Assembly (NCBI GenBank): GCA_035478375.1
Contig: DATIJQ010000025.1
Location: 1 to 21,835, forward strand
DNA: 21,835 bases
Reading direction: 5' to 3'
Origin: DASTDY01 sp035478375
GTDB taxonomy: Bacteria; Patescibacteriota; Saccharimonadia; Saccharimonadales; EFPC-124
Shown here one piece after another: positions 7,484-13,290 of this stretch; the stretch's first letter is position 1, and the number at the start of each line of letters is the position of its first letter. The notes under the pieces are model-generated. The model saw nothing but the letters and a program-made list of their open reading frames with translations. It was not told the origin of the DNA and did not search any database. Position numbers and translations under genes: made by a program.

Positions 7484-7505
7484 CACCGTCCTGCGCAGGA
7501 CGGTG
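7484..7505. repeat. Perfect 22-bp palindrome between divergent genes
   Basis: The half-site CACCGTCCTGC (7484-7494) is followed directly by its exact reverse complement (7495-7505). It lies between the mutase promoter (minus) and the LuxR-type gene promoter (plus, -35 at 7519). It is GC-rich in an AT-rich region. It may be an operator dimer site; as RNA it would lack a loop, making a terminator less likely. Confidence 0.6.
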
Positions 7506-7518
7506 ACGGACGAAAGTC

Positions 7519-7546
7519 TTGGCAACGACATAATCTGGCGTATCAT
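7519..7546 (+). promoter_or_regulatory. Promoter of the LuxR-type regulator gene
   Basis: -35 TTGGCA (7519-7524) and -10 TATCAT (7541-7546) are each one mismatch from consensus, with a 16-base spacer. The predicted start is near 7553, about 23 bases before the GTG at 7576. Confidence 0.55.
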
Positions 7547-7559
7547 AAAGAGGCAACTT

Positions 7560-7589
7560 ATGAGATTGGGGCAATGTGCCAGGCGTTGA
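7560..7589 (+). CDS. Possible nine-codon upstream ORF overlapping the regulator's start
   Basis: ATG at 7560 opens the frame MRLGQCARR and stops at TGA 7587-7589, past the GTG (7576) of the regulator, in another frame. AAAGAGG (7547-7553) sits at a good distance, but if the -10 at 7541-7546 is used, most of that site is not transcribed. It may be a translational-coupling device or chance. Confidence 0.25.
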   Translation: MRLGQCARR

Positions 7590-8088
7590 CGACTACGTTT
7601 ATGCTACTGTTGGCGGAACGACGTGGTTTGCTGCATTCTGTGACCTTTTACGAACGACTGATACTATTTATAAGATGACGGCGCTTAAACTCGCAATTGA
7701 TTTTGTCGAAACGCAGGCGCCAAAAGATGTGATCGTATTTGTTGACCTTAGTTGCCGACCCGCGCAAGAGGCTATTAGCTACTTTGTCGCCAAAGGGACT
7801 ACCGTAGTTGGCTGCGGAACGCCTTACCAAGCCGAACTAGCCTGCCGATATGGTGCGCATGCATTTACTGTTATTACAGTGCCGCCTGTTGCGCAGGATC
7901 AACTCGTAGAAAAAGAAGTTGACGTGATACGGCTCATTGCCTGTGGTTACGACAATAGTCAGATTGCTCCCAGAAGCCACTATTCCACAGATGGAGTTAA
8001 GACACTGATCGCCACTCTGCTCAGACGGTTTGGCGCAAAAGATCGCGCTCATTTGGTGGCTATAGCCATTCGCCTCGGTCTCATTTAG
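7576..8088 (+). CDS. LuxR/NarL-type transcription regulator with degenerate receiver domain
   Basis: The C-terminal part (about 108-170) follows the GerE/LuxR helix-turn-helix pattern closely: an EVDVIRLIACGYDNSQIA segment, the recognition-helix region STDGVKTLIATLLRRFGAKDRA, and the usual ending VAIAIRLGLI. The N-terminal 105 residues have receiver-like alternating strands and helices. D57 in VFVDLSC sits where the phospho-acceptor is expected, but the paired acidic residues after strand 1 are missing (TVGGTT instead of a DD) and the strand-5 lysine is not seen. Phosphorylation is therefore doubtful. Length (170 aa) is short for the family (about 210). I use the GTG at 7576; a later ATG (7675) would cut the first strand. 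The palindrome at 7484 upstream could be its own operator. Confidence 0.75.
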   Translation: MPGVDDYVYATVGGTTWFAAFCDLLRTTDTIYKMTALKLAIDFVETQAPKDVIVFVDLSCRPAQEAISYFVAKGTTVVGCGTPYQAELACRYGAHAFTVITVPPVAQDQLVEKEVDVIRLIACGYDNSQIAPRSHYSTDGVKTLIATLLRRFGAKDRAHLVAIAIRLGLI

Positions 8089-8095
8089 ACGTTGT

Positions 8096-8126
8096 GCTCG
8101 CCAGAGGTAACAAGCCACTGGCGAGC
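8096..8126 (+). terminator. Hairpin after the LuxR-type gene
   Basis: GCTCGCCAG (8096-8104) pairs perfectly with CTGGCGAGC (8118-8126) over 13 bases, eight bases past the stop codon. On the plus strand it is followed by A5, not U, so it is not a textbook terminator. Confidence 0.4.
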
Positions 8127-8146
8127 AAAAACGCCCTGTGCATAAT

Positions 8147-8174
8147 TTGACACACTAAGTTTTAGTTTTATAAT
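8147..8174 (+). promoter_or_regulatory. Consensus sigma-70 promoter of the six-TM protein
   Basis: Perfect TTGACA (8147-8152) and TATAAT (8169-8174) with a 16-base spacer. The predicted start is near 8181, giving a leader of about 26 bases that includes GGAGGG. This is the strongest promoter by sequence in the window. Confidence 0.85.
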
Positions 8175-8206
8175 TGTTGTCTGTAGTCTCTACCTTTGGA
8201 GGGAAC

Positions 8207-8899
8207 GTGCAGAACCTGCCGTTCATGCAGAAGTTTTTCCTGTTCGCTGTTGCCGCGTTGGCGATTGTATGCAGTTTTTTACTCTGCTATAACATCCGGC
8301 GCGGCAATCCTTGGTGGGCGGCGGCGATGGTATGGCTAGCATCACCCGTGCCAATTTTGGTTGTTGGTGTTGGGATGGAGCACCGCAATGCGCTCGACAT
8401 GCTCAACCCCGCCAAACAGGCGCTGTCTGCCCTCTTTGGTGATCTGTTGGTGCTACCAGTGGTGGTGTGGCTGCTAGCCTACGCTGTTAAGCGGAGTTCC
8501 GACACAGCTTTTACCCAGGGTTACGGGTGGCTGTGGATAGGATGTCACGTTGTTGGTCAAATTAGTGGTTTGCTGTTCCATGCGTACGATTCGCCGCACT
8601 ATACGTGGCTGGCGATCAACTCGCCCGGCAAAGACATGCACGATTATTTGGCGTGGGTAGCAATTCTGGCCGGGTTGCTGTTTGGGTTCATTACTGTTTT
8701 ACGGAAGCGCGAAACCCGAAAGCTTGGGGTTGCAGCGCTGGGCGTGTTCGCGGTCTTTGTACTGTTGATGGTCTTCGACACTGCCGCACCTCACTGGCAC
8801 ACACCCCTGCACGTGCAGTACGACTGGACGACCGGCAAGGTCATTCCCTACGAGCAGTACGACCGGGATAGTGGTACGATGGTTCCGATCCAATCGTAG
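8207..8899 (+). CDS. Six-TM integral membrane protein, unknown function
   Basis: Not recognised. The GTG at 8207 has GGAGGG four bases upstream and gives 230 residues. An earlier in-frame start near 8174 would overlap the -10 box and is rejected. Hydrophobic helices are at about 10-29, 37-57, 77-94, 106-126, 146-165 and 173-191. The 39-residue tail after the last helix begins with a histidine cluster (HWHTPLH, 196-202) and is otherwise polar; more histidines lie in or near helices 4 and 5 (H114, H125, H131, H145). Such histidines could bind metal or haem, but no known motif is matched. Codons are richer in G/C endings than in tsaD or valS. It is a single-gene unit with a consensus promoter and a GC-rich hairpin behind it. 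Confidence 0.75.
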   Translation: MQNLPFMQKFFLFAVAALAIVCSFLLCYNIRRGNPWWAAAMVWLASPVPILVVGVGMEHRNALDMLNPAKQALSALFGDLLVLPVVVWLLAYAVKRSSDTAFTQGYGWLWIGCHVVGQISGLLFHAYDSPHYTWLAINSPGKDMHDYLAWVAILAGLLFGFITVLRKRETRKLGVAALGVFAVFVLLMVFDTAAPHWHTPLHVQYDWTTGKVIPYEQYDRDSGTMVPIQS

Positions 8900-8908
8900 G
8901 GCTACGGT

Positions 8909-8933
8909 GCCCGCGCCTACCCTGGGCGCGGGC
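8909..8933 (+). terminator. GC-rich hairpin after the six-TM gene
   Basis: GCCCGCGCC (8909-8917) pairs perfectly with GGCGCGGGC (8925-8933) over a 7-base loop, 10 bases after the stop. There is no U-tract. It probably ends or protects the transcript. Confidence 0.5.
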
Positions 8934-8954
8934 AACGCTCCCCTGTGAAACCAC

Positions 8955-8983
8955 TTGACTTCTTATTAGCTTTATGTTTAAAT
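8955..8983 (+). promoter_or_regulatory. Candidate promoter of the 9030 gene
   Basis: -35 TTGACT (8955-8960), a 17-base spacer, and a weak -10 TTAAAT (8978-8983). The AT-rich stretch contrasts sharply with the GC-rich gene that follows. Confidence 0.45.
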
Positions 8984-9029
8984 AACAATAGTACGTTCGT
9001 TCTTACACAACTGGGGTCTGGAGGATCCT

Positions 9030-9617
9030 TTGTCCAACCAAGATGTAATCGGCCTGTTTGCCCTCGTCGTTCGGACGGAGCGCATGGACCGGCCGATCGC
9101 ACTCGTCACCGACTGGGCGCCGGAAAACGGCAGGCACTGGCGGCACTTCTTCGGTATCATGGACGGCTTGGCCGACAAGCCGTCCACCGAATGGGGCGTT
9201 GCCTGGGCAACCAGCGAAAGTACGAGAACCGACGGCAGCAATCTGCAGTTTATCCACCAAGCGCTGGACAATCTGATGAACACCACCTTCGCAGCAGACG
9301 AGCTGCGAATCGTCGGTGAACTGCCGGTGCCCGGGGAGTACTGCTTCGTCGGCACCACCAAAAGTGGCGGCTACACTCTCGAGTGGGAGCCGTTCGGAGA
9401 ATTCGAAGACCGGCAACGCGTCTTCACTACGTTCTTCGAAAAGCAGGGCGTCGAGCTCGAAGGCCTTCCGTGGGCAATGGGCTGGCGTCCTGACAACGGA
9501 CAGGTCCTGTGCATTCGCAGCAACGGTGACAACGGCGAGCGAGCCATGGACGTCTTCATCGAGATGATCAAGGCCGAGCTCGACGCTATCGACGACCCCG
9601 GTCCCGACAAGAACTGA
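9030..9617 (+). CDS. GC-rich orphan, 195 aa cytosolic protein
   Basis: Not recognised. The start is TTG 9030-9032 with GGAGG five bases upstream. The 195 residues have no signal peptide or membrane helix, are acidic overall (the C-terminus ends AELDAIDDPGPDKN) and contain many tryptophans and aromatic residues (WAPENGRHWRHFF, EWGVAWA, LEWEPFGEF). An alpha/beta fold is likely. Codons end strongly in C or G (GTC, ATC, GAC, CTG), unlike the FemX-like gene 80 bases downstream, which suggests acquisition from a GC-rich donor. It has its own promoter region and a long hairpin terminator. Intact frame, ribosome binding site and codon bias support a real gene; the function is unknown. Confidence 0.75.
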   Translation: MSNQDVIGLFALVVRTERMDRPIALVTDWAPENGRHWRHFFGIMDGLADKPSTEWGVAWATSESTRTDGSNLQFIHQALDNLMNTTFAADELRIVGELPVPGEYCFVGTTKSGGYTLEWEPFGEFEDRQRVFTTFFEKQGVELEGLPWAMGWRPDNGQVLCIRSNGDNGERAMDVFIEMIKAELDAIDDPGPDKN

Positions 9618-9625
9618 ACGCGCAA

Positions 9626-9661
9626 CACCCCGGAACCTGCCCACAAGCAGGGGCCGGGGTG
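9626..9661 (+). terminator. Long hairpin terminator of the 9030 gene
   Basis: CACCCCGG (9626-9633) pairs with CCGGGGTG (9654-9661) and, after an AA/GG internal bulge, CCTGC (9636-9640) pairs with GCAGG (9647-9651) around a 6-base loop. It begins nine bases past the stop. The tail is CGTTCATGTT, only weakly U-rich. Confidence 0.6.
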
Positions 9662-9683
9662 CGTTCATGTTCAACCCAAAAAC

Positions 9684-9692
9684 TGTTACACT
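9684..9692 (+). promoter_or_regulatory. Extended -10 element of the FemX-like gene
   Basis: TGT-TACACT (hexamer 9687-9692) ends six bases before the ATG at 9699. Transcription would start at or next to the ATG, and no Shine-Dalgarno is present, so a leaderless mRNA is predicted. Confidence 0.5.
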
Positions 9693-9698
9693 ACTAAC

Positions 9699-10673
9699 AT
9701 GCAATGGACCGAAGGCATTCCCGCGCCAGATTGGGACACAACCCTCACTCTCTCTGGCGGCCACTTTTTACAAACCAGCCACTGGGCAGCGTTCCAGATG
9801 GCGCTCGAGCGCAAAGTATTTTACGCCTATGGCCCTTCGTGGCAAGCATTAGCAATTTTAGAGCAATCGCGCACCGGCCGCCGCTTGTTTTGCCCATACG
9901 GCCCACTGGCCAAAAGCACGCCAGCACTCCGTGATGCTTTGGCGGCGCTGACCGAGCTCGCCAAACAACAAAATGCCCTGTTTGTGCGCGTCGAACCGCA
10001 AACCAACGTCAAAAATTTGACCGAGCTGGGGCTTAAAAAGGCATTTAAAGATATCCATCCGACGCTTACTTGGGTGCAAGATTTGACTAAATCTGACGAC
10101 GAACTCATGGCCGATATGACATCGACCAACCGCAATTTGTACCGCACTCACACCAAAAAGGGCGTCAACTTGCGGGCGAGCACTAACCCAAAAGACATCG
10201 ATTTTTTTATAAAAATGATGGCAGAGGTTGCCGAACGCAACCACATTCGCCAGCATTCTGACTACTATTACACTGTTATGGCACAAGTGTTATTGCAACG
10301 CGGCGCCGGCAAAATTTACCTGGCCGAGCACGATGGCAAACCAATTGCCAGCGCGCTCTGTTTCGACAGCCCAACCACTCGCTATTACGCCCACGCCGCT
10401 TCTTTGTTTGCCGCGCGCAAGCTCCACCCTGGGACACCATTATTGGCCGAGATGATTTTTGATGCCAAAGTCGACGGCAAGCGCAGCTTTGATTTTTTTG
10501 GCGCCGCGCCAGCCGATGCGCCCGCCAATCACCCCTGGAAAGGCCTAACCAAATTCAAGCAATCCTTTGGCGGCGAATATAAAACCTACGCCGGCACCTG
10601 GGAATTGCCCGTTAAAAAACTTGGCTACGGCATCTACCGCGCAGCCTACGCGACAAAAAAATTAATCACCTAG
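9699..10673 (+). CDS. FemABX-family peptidyltransferase (peptidoglycan side-chain enzyme)
   Basis: FemABX enzymes transfer amino acids from aminoacyl-tRNA to the stem peptide of lipid II (or UDP-MurNAc-pentapeptide) at the inner membrane face. The 324 residues show the paired GNAT-like layout of the family: CPYGPL (65-70), LFVRVEP (94-100), FKDIHPTLTWVQDL (116-129), MTSTNRNLYR...KKGV (140-156), then GKIYLAEHDGKPIASAL (204-220), AHAAS (231-235), FDFFGAAP (264-271), and the ending HPWKGLTKFKQSFGG (278-292). Length is near FemX (about 335). The helical tRNA-binding-like insert of FemA is missing, as in FemX. Nearby MurE-type ligases (10708, 13291) support a role in cross-bridge building. The ATG lacks a ribosome binding site; see the -10 element. 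The amino acid added cannot be told. Confidence 0.9.
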   Translation: MQWTEGIPAPDWDTTLTLSGGHFLQTSHWAAFQMALERKVFYAYGPSWQALAILEQSRTGRRLFCPYGPLAKSTPALRDALAALTELAKQQNALFVRVEPQTNVKNLTELGLKKAFKDIHPTLTWVQDLTKSDDELMADMTSTNRNLYRTHTKKGVNLRASTNPKDIDFFIKMMAEVAERNHIRQHSDYYYTVMAQVLLQRGAGKIYLAEHDGKPIASALCFDSPTTRYYAHAASLFAARKLHPGTPLLAEMIFDAKVDGKRSFDFFGAAPADAPANHPWKGLTKFKQSFGGEYKTYAGTWELPVKKLGYGIYRAAYATKKLIT

Positions 10674-10707
10674 TAATTGCAAAACGTCGGTGGTCGGTCG
10701 AGGTGCT

Positions 10708-11934
10708 TCACGACAGGAGTTCTTCTATTTTGGTCGCGTCGTTCCAGGGTTGACGCTCACTGCCAAGCTGGCGGTATGGGCGTTGGGTGCTGGCTAAGAT
10801 TACAATTGTGTCACCGCGGCGAGCAATGCTCAGCGCTTTTTCGAGTCCGGCTTCGCGGTCGGGTACTTCGTCGGTACGGGCGTCGGCGCCCACGGCCAAT
10901 ATACCTTGTAGCAATTGTTGGCGGACGGTGGTGGCGCTTTCTTCGGCGGTACATTCGCCATCGGTGACAACAATGCGATCGGCGCTGTGGGCAACTAATT
11001 CGCCAATGACCGGTCGCCAATGTGGCGATTGCAAAAGGTTAGCGCTTAGCACGGCTACTATCCTGTTTTTAGTAAAGTGTTTAAGCGTTTCTAGGCTGTC
11101 GGCGATACCATCGGGCGTCACCGCGCTATCACAAACAATAGCGTAAGGCCGCGCGATATCTAAATAATGGAGCGAGCCTACCTGCGGTGCGACTAATCTC
11201 ACGCCATCTTCGATCGCCGCAATTGGCGCATGCAACAAATACGCTGCGGCTGCAGCAGCAACGACGCTATAAATTGCGGTTTTGCCAGTGAGGTTAGTGA
11301 CCAGCTGTAGCTCGGTCTGGTGGTCGACGAGGACAGAAATGGCGCTACCTTTGGGATGGATTTTTACCCCTGTTATGCGGCATTCGGCTTTGTCGTGTGT
11401 GCCAAATGTCATGCGGATTTTTTCGCGTGCGCCAAGTGATTCGTAACCCGGATCATCGCGGTTAAGCACTAAAAATTCGGGCTGCAAATTAAGTAGCTTT
11501 TGAGCCAGCGCTTTGCGCGCCGCTACCGCTGCCTCTGGTAGATGACTATCGCCAGTACGTCGCAAAACAATCATTGTCGGCTGCAGACCACGGAATTCGT
11601 GGACAGGCAATTGAGGTGGCACTTCAATAAGCGCATAGCGACAACCGGCGGTGCGCATCTGTGCCAACAGCGCTTGCAGGCGGAACGGGTCGCCAAAAAC
11701 GTCAGCTTGGTCGCTCCCTTGGGCGCGCTCGCCAGCAATTTCGACAAAATTAGCAGTAATGACACCTACTTTTGCGCCTTGTTCAGCCAAAATCTGCGCC
11801 AAGCAAACAATAGTTAGCTGGCTGCCGTCGGCGCCACTTACCAACACCACCTGCATGTGGCGCGCCGGCCGGCGGTGGCTAAAAGCTGCGGCGTGCGCTC
11901 GCAATTTAATACGTGTTGATTCAAAAACCCCCAT
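10708..11934 (-). CDS. MurE-like Mur ligase paralogue with disabled P-loop (probable pseudoenzyme)
   Basis: This 408-residue protein aligns along its length with the MurE-type ligase at 13291: shared LNRDD, the FGTHDKAECRITG / YGTDPQATCQIVG stretch, the alanine-rich AAAAAAAYLL helix, and the C-terminal RRGDTIVI. However, key residues are gone. The ATP P-loop TGTNGKTT of the neighbour reads SGADGSQL here (33-40): the lysine and first threonine are replaced by Ser and Gln. DYAHTP becomes DSAVTP, the GATGDRD motif becomes SANLLQS, and DEEPYSEDP becomes DGECTAEES. ATP-dependent ligation is therefore unlikely. The intact frame argues against a decaying pseudogene and for a binding or regulatory role. 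The N-terminus before the P-loop is only about 32 residues. It ends 34 bases from the convergent FemX-like gene. Confidence 0.8.
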   Translation of the reverse strand: MGVFESTRIKLRAHAAAFSHRRPARHMQVVLVSGADGSQLTIVCLAQILAEQGAKVGVITANFVEIAGERAQGSDQADVFGDPFRLQALLAQMRTAGCRYALIEVPPQLPVHEFRGLQPTMIVLRRTGDSHLPEAAVAARKALAQKLLNLQPEFLVLNRDDPGYESLGAREKIRMTFGTHDKAECRITGVKIHPKGSAISVLVDHQTELQLVTNLTGKTAIYSVVAAAAAAYLLHAPIAAIEDGVRLVAPQVGSLHYLDIARPYAIVCDSAVTPDGIADSLETLKHFTKNRIVAVLSANLLQSPHWRPVIGELVAHSADRIVVTDGECTAEESATTVRQQLLQGILAVGADARTDEVPDREAGLEKALSIARRGDTIVILASTQRPYRQLGSERQPWNDATKIEELLS

Positions 11935-11945
11935 AGCTACCTTTT

Positions 11946-11954
11946 ATGATAGCA
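11946..11954 (-). promoter_or_regulatory. Extended -10 of the MurE-like paralogue
   Basis: On the minus strand TGC-TATCAT (hexamer 11946-11951) ends 11 bases before the ATG at 11934. AAAGG lies between, partly overlapping the expected start site, so the leader would be only about 4-5 bases. Confidence 0.4.
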
Positions 11955-11971
11955 AACCTTGCGAATATGAG

Positions 11972-12484
11972 CTACTTAGGTTGTGGCTGCGTTGGCGGTT
12001 TGCCGTAATGCTCGGGTAGTGGGTATTGCGCAAGCAGTTTGGCGCCGGGTGTTGCCGGGACAGCGTGCGGATTGCCTTGTTCGGGGTAAATATGTGTAAA
12101 GAGCAAGTGCTCACCACCTGTGACATGGTTATATTCAGCGTCGGGGCGAGCGTATTTATTGTGGAGCTCTTCTTTTACGCGCTCGTCAATTTCGCGTTGC
12201 TTAATAAACTGAGCCATATGGTTGGCTGCAATTGCATTTGCACCAAGCGCGTCAACAGAATGCCTGCCAGGTTGTGGCACTGACTCTTGTAAAAATTCTT
12301 CGAGCTGACCAATACCCGTGTGTACTTCGTGCTGAATTTCTTGCTCTGTGGACGTAGTTTGCACTGACGCAGCGCGCTCACCTACTACAGATTTCAACAA
12401 TCGGGCACCAATACGGCGCAACAACGACGGCGGGCGAACCGTTTCGACATTGCTGCTTGTAAGGTGCTCGTGCATTTGTTGCAT
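11972..12484 (-). CDS. Hypothetical protein, 170 aa, hydrophilic
   Basis: Not recognised. I start at ATG 12482-12484 (MQQMHEHLTSS). A longer frame to 12544 adds 20 residues, but that region holds the promoter and its ATG overlaps the -35 of the divergent gene. The protein is hydrophilic with no membrane segment. It has a basic patch near residues 20-35 (LLRRIGARLLKS), a central helical part rich in Glu, Gln and His, and a proline-rich C-terminus (PATPGAKLLAQYPLPEHYGKPPTQPQPK). The C-terminal third looks disordered. It precedes the MurE-like paralogue by 37 bases on the same strand and could be co-transcribed, although that gene has its own -10. Confidence 0.6.
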   Translation of the reverse strand: MQQMHEHLTSSNVETVRPPSLLRRIGARLLKSVVGERAASVQTTSTEQEIQHEVHTGIGQLEEFLQESVPQPGRHSVDALGANAIAANHMAQFIKQREIDERVKEELHNKYARPDAEYNHVTGGEHLLFTHIYPEQGNPHAVPATPGAKLLAQYPLPEHYGKPPTQPQPK

Positions 12485-12490
12485 AATATA

Positions 12491-12522
12491 TTTATATAAG
12501 CATAAGCGTTTTAATAAGTCAA
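12491..12522 (-). promoter_or_regulatory. Promoter of the 11972-12484 gene
   Basis: On the minus strand -35 TTGACT (12517-12522) and TATAAA (12491-12496; or TATATA two bases further upstream, giving an 18-base spacer). Only six bases separate TATAAA from the ATG, and there is no Shine-Dalgarno, so the mRNA is probably leaderless. Confidence 0.5.
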
Positions 12523-12543
12523 GAATTCTAAACGTAGAGTACA

Positions 12544-12572
12544 TTGACTTTTATATACAAATATTCTAATAT
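12544..12572 (+). promoter_or_regulatory. Promoter of the 12609 gene
   Basis: -35 TTGACT (12544-12549), 17-base spacer, -10 TAATAT (12567-12572). It is back to back with the TTGACT of the divergent gene, so AAGTCAA (12516-12522) and TTGACTT (12544-12550) form an inverted repeat. Confidence 0.55.
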
Positions 12573-12608
12573 ATTTGCAAGCTACACCACAGAGACTGTG
12601 AGGTACCA

Positions 12609-13217
12609 ATGCTGCTCACTATTGAACAGGGTCGGCTCAGCGCCGACGGAAAGCCGATTGACCCCAACCGTCACTACGACTTGGACGGTGTGCACCAGTT
12701 CATCGTTCACGCGGTGTACGGCGGCTACATCGTCAAGATCAAGGCAGGTAGCCAGAGCGTCCAGAGCGCGCGCGTGCGCATACTCAACATGACCGCCGGC
12801 ACGGCGCCCAACGGTGACGCGCCTGACCAGCCGTACAGACTCAAGCTGAACCCAAAAAAGCCGATCTTCCCCATCGTCGACCTCGTGGACCAGCTCTTAC
12901 GGCTAGGTTGCGAAGCCTACCAGATCAGTCCGATGTTCGAGCCGGAGCTGAGCCACAGCGAGCTCACCGCCGCAGACCCGCACATGCTCAGCGACGTTGA
13001 GGTCACGCGCACCGATCTTCCGCCTTCGGGCGTTCTGAAGCCTCAGAGCACGTTCGTGGTCAACAACGCAGAGTGGGCCGTGGCCTACTACGCAGACGAG
13101 TCCGGCAACGACATCGTGCGCATCTTCCTGTGGATGAACGCAATCGGGGTCGCATACAACGTCATCGCGGCCATCCAGCAAATCAACGACGGCACCGCCG
13201 AACCAAAGTACGTGTAG
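12609..13217 (+). CDS. GC-rich orphan, 202 aa cytosolic protein
   Basis: Not recognised. ATG 12609 has GAGGT four bases upstream. No signal peptide or membrane helix is convincing; a short hydrophobic segment near the C-terminus (IFLWMNAIGVAYNVIAAI, about 170-187) could be a buried helix. The start, LTIEQGRLSADGKPIDPNRHYDLDG, looks like a beta-rich domain. A proline-rich linker follows (about 65-85). Codons end predominantly in C/G, contrasting with the AT-rich promoter and with the MurE gene that converges on it. A classical U-tailed terminator follows, so it is a complete single-gene unit. No function is proposed. Confidence 0.75.
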   Translation: MLLTIEQGRLSADGKPIDPNRHYDLDGVHQFIVHAVYGGYIVKIKAGSQSVQSARVRILNMTAGTAPNGDAPDQPYRLKLNPKKPIFPIVDLVDQLLRLGCEAYQISPMFEPELSHSELTAADPHMLSDVEVTRTDLPPSGVLKPQSTFVVNNAEWAVAYYADESGNDIVRIFLWMNAIGVAYNVIAAIQQINDGTAEPKYV

Positions 13218-13239
13218 CGCCTCCCTACCCCGTAAACAG

Positions 13240-13282
13240 GCAAATAGCCTCCCTTTGCGCGAAGGGAGGCTATTTGCTTTTT
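13240..13282 (+). terminator. Strong intrinsic terminator of the 12609 gene
   Basis: A perfect 16-bp stem (13240-13255 with 13262-13277, containing GCCTCCC/GGGAGGC) closes a 6-base loop and is followed by five T. It lies 22 bases after the stop. On the opposite strand there is no U-tract, so it serves the plus strand, nine bases short of the convergent MurE stop. Confidence 0.95.
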
Positions 13283-13290
13283 AGTCACTA

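Noticed and set aside
8096..8126. Repeat unit of a CRISPR-like or mobile element
   Set aside because: Single hairpin with no repeated copy in the window.
9003..9764. 253-codon minus-strand frame opposite the GC-rich 9030 gene
   Set aside because: High GC keeps antisense frames open; it spans the hairpin terminator and lacks a ribosome site, while the plus frame has promoter, GGAGG and terminator.
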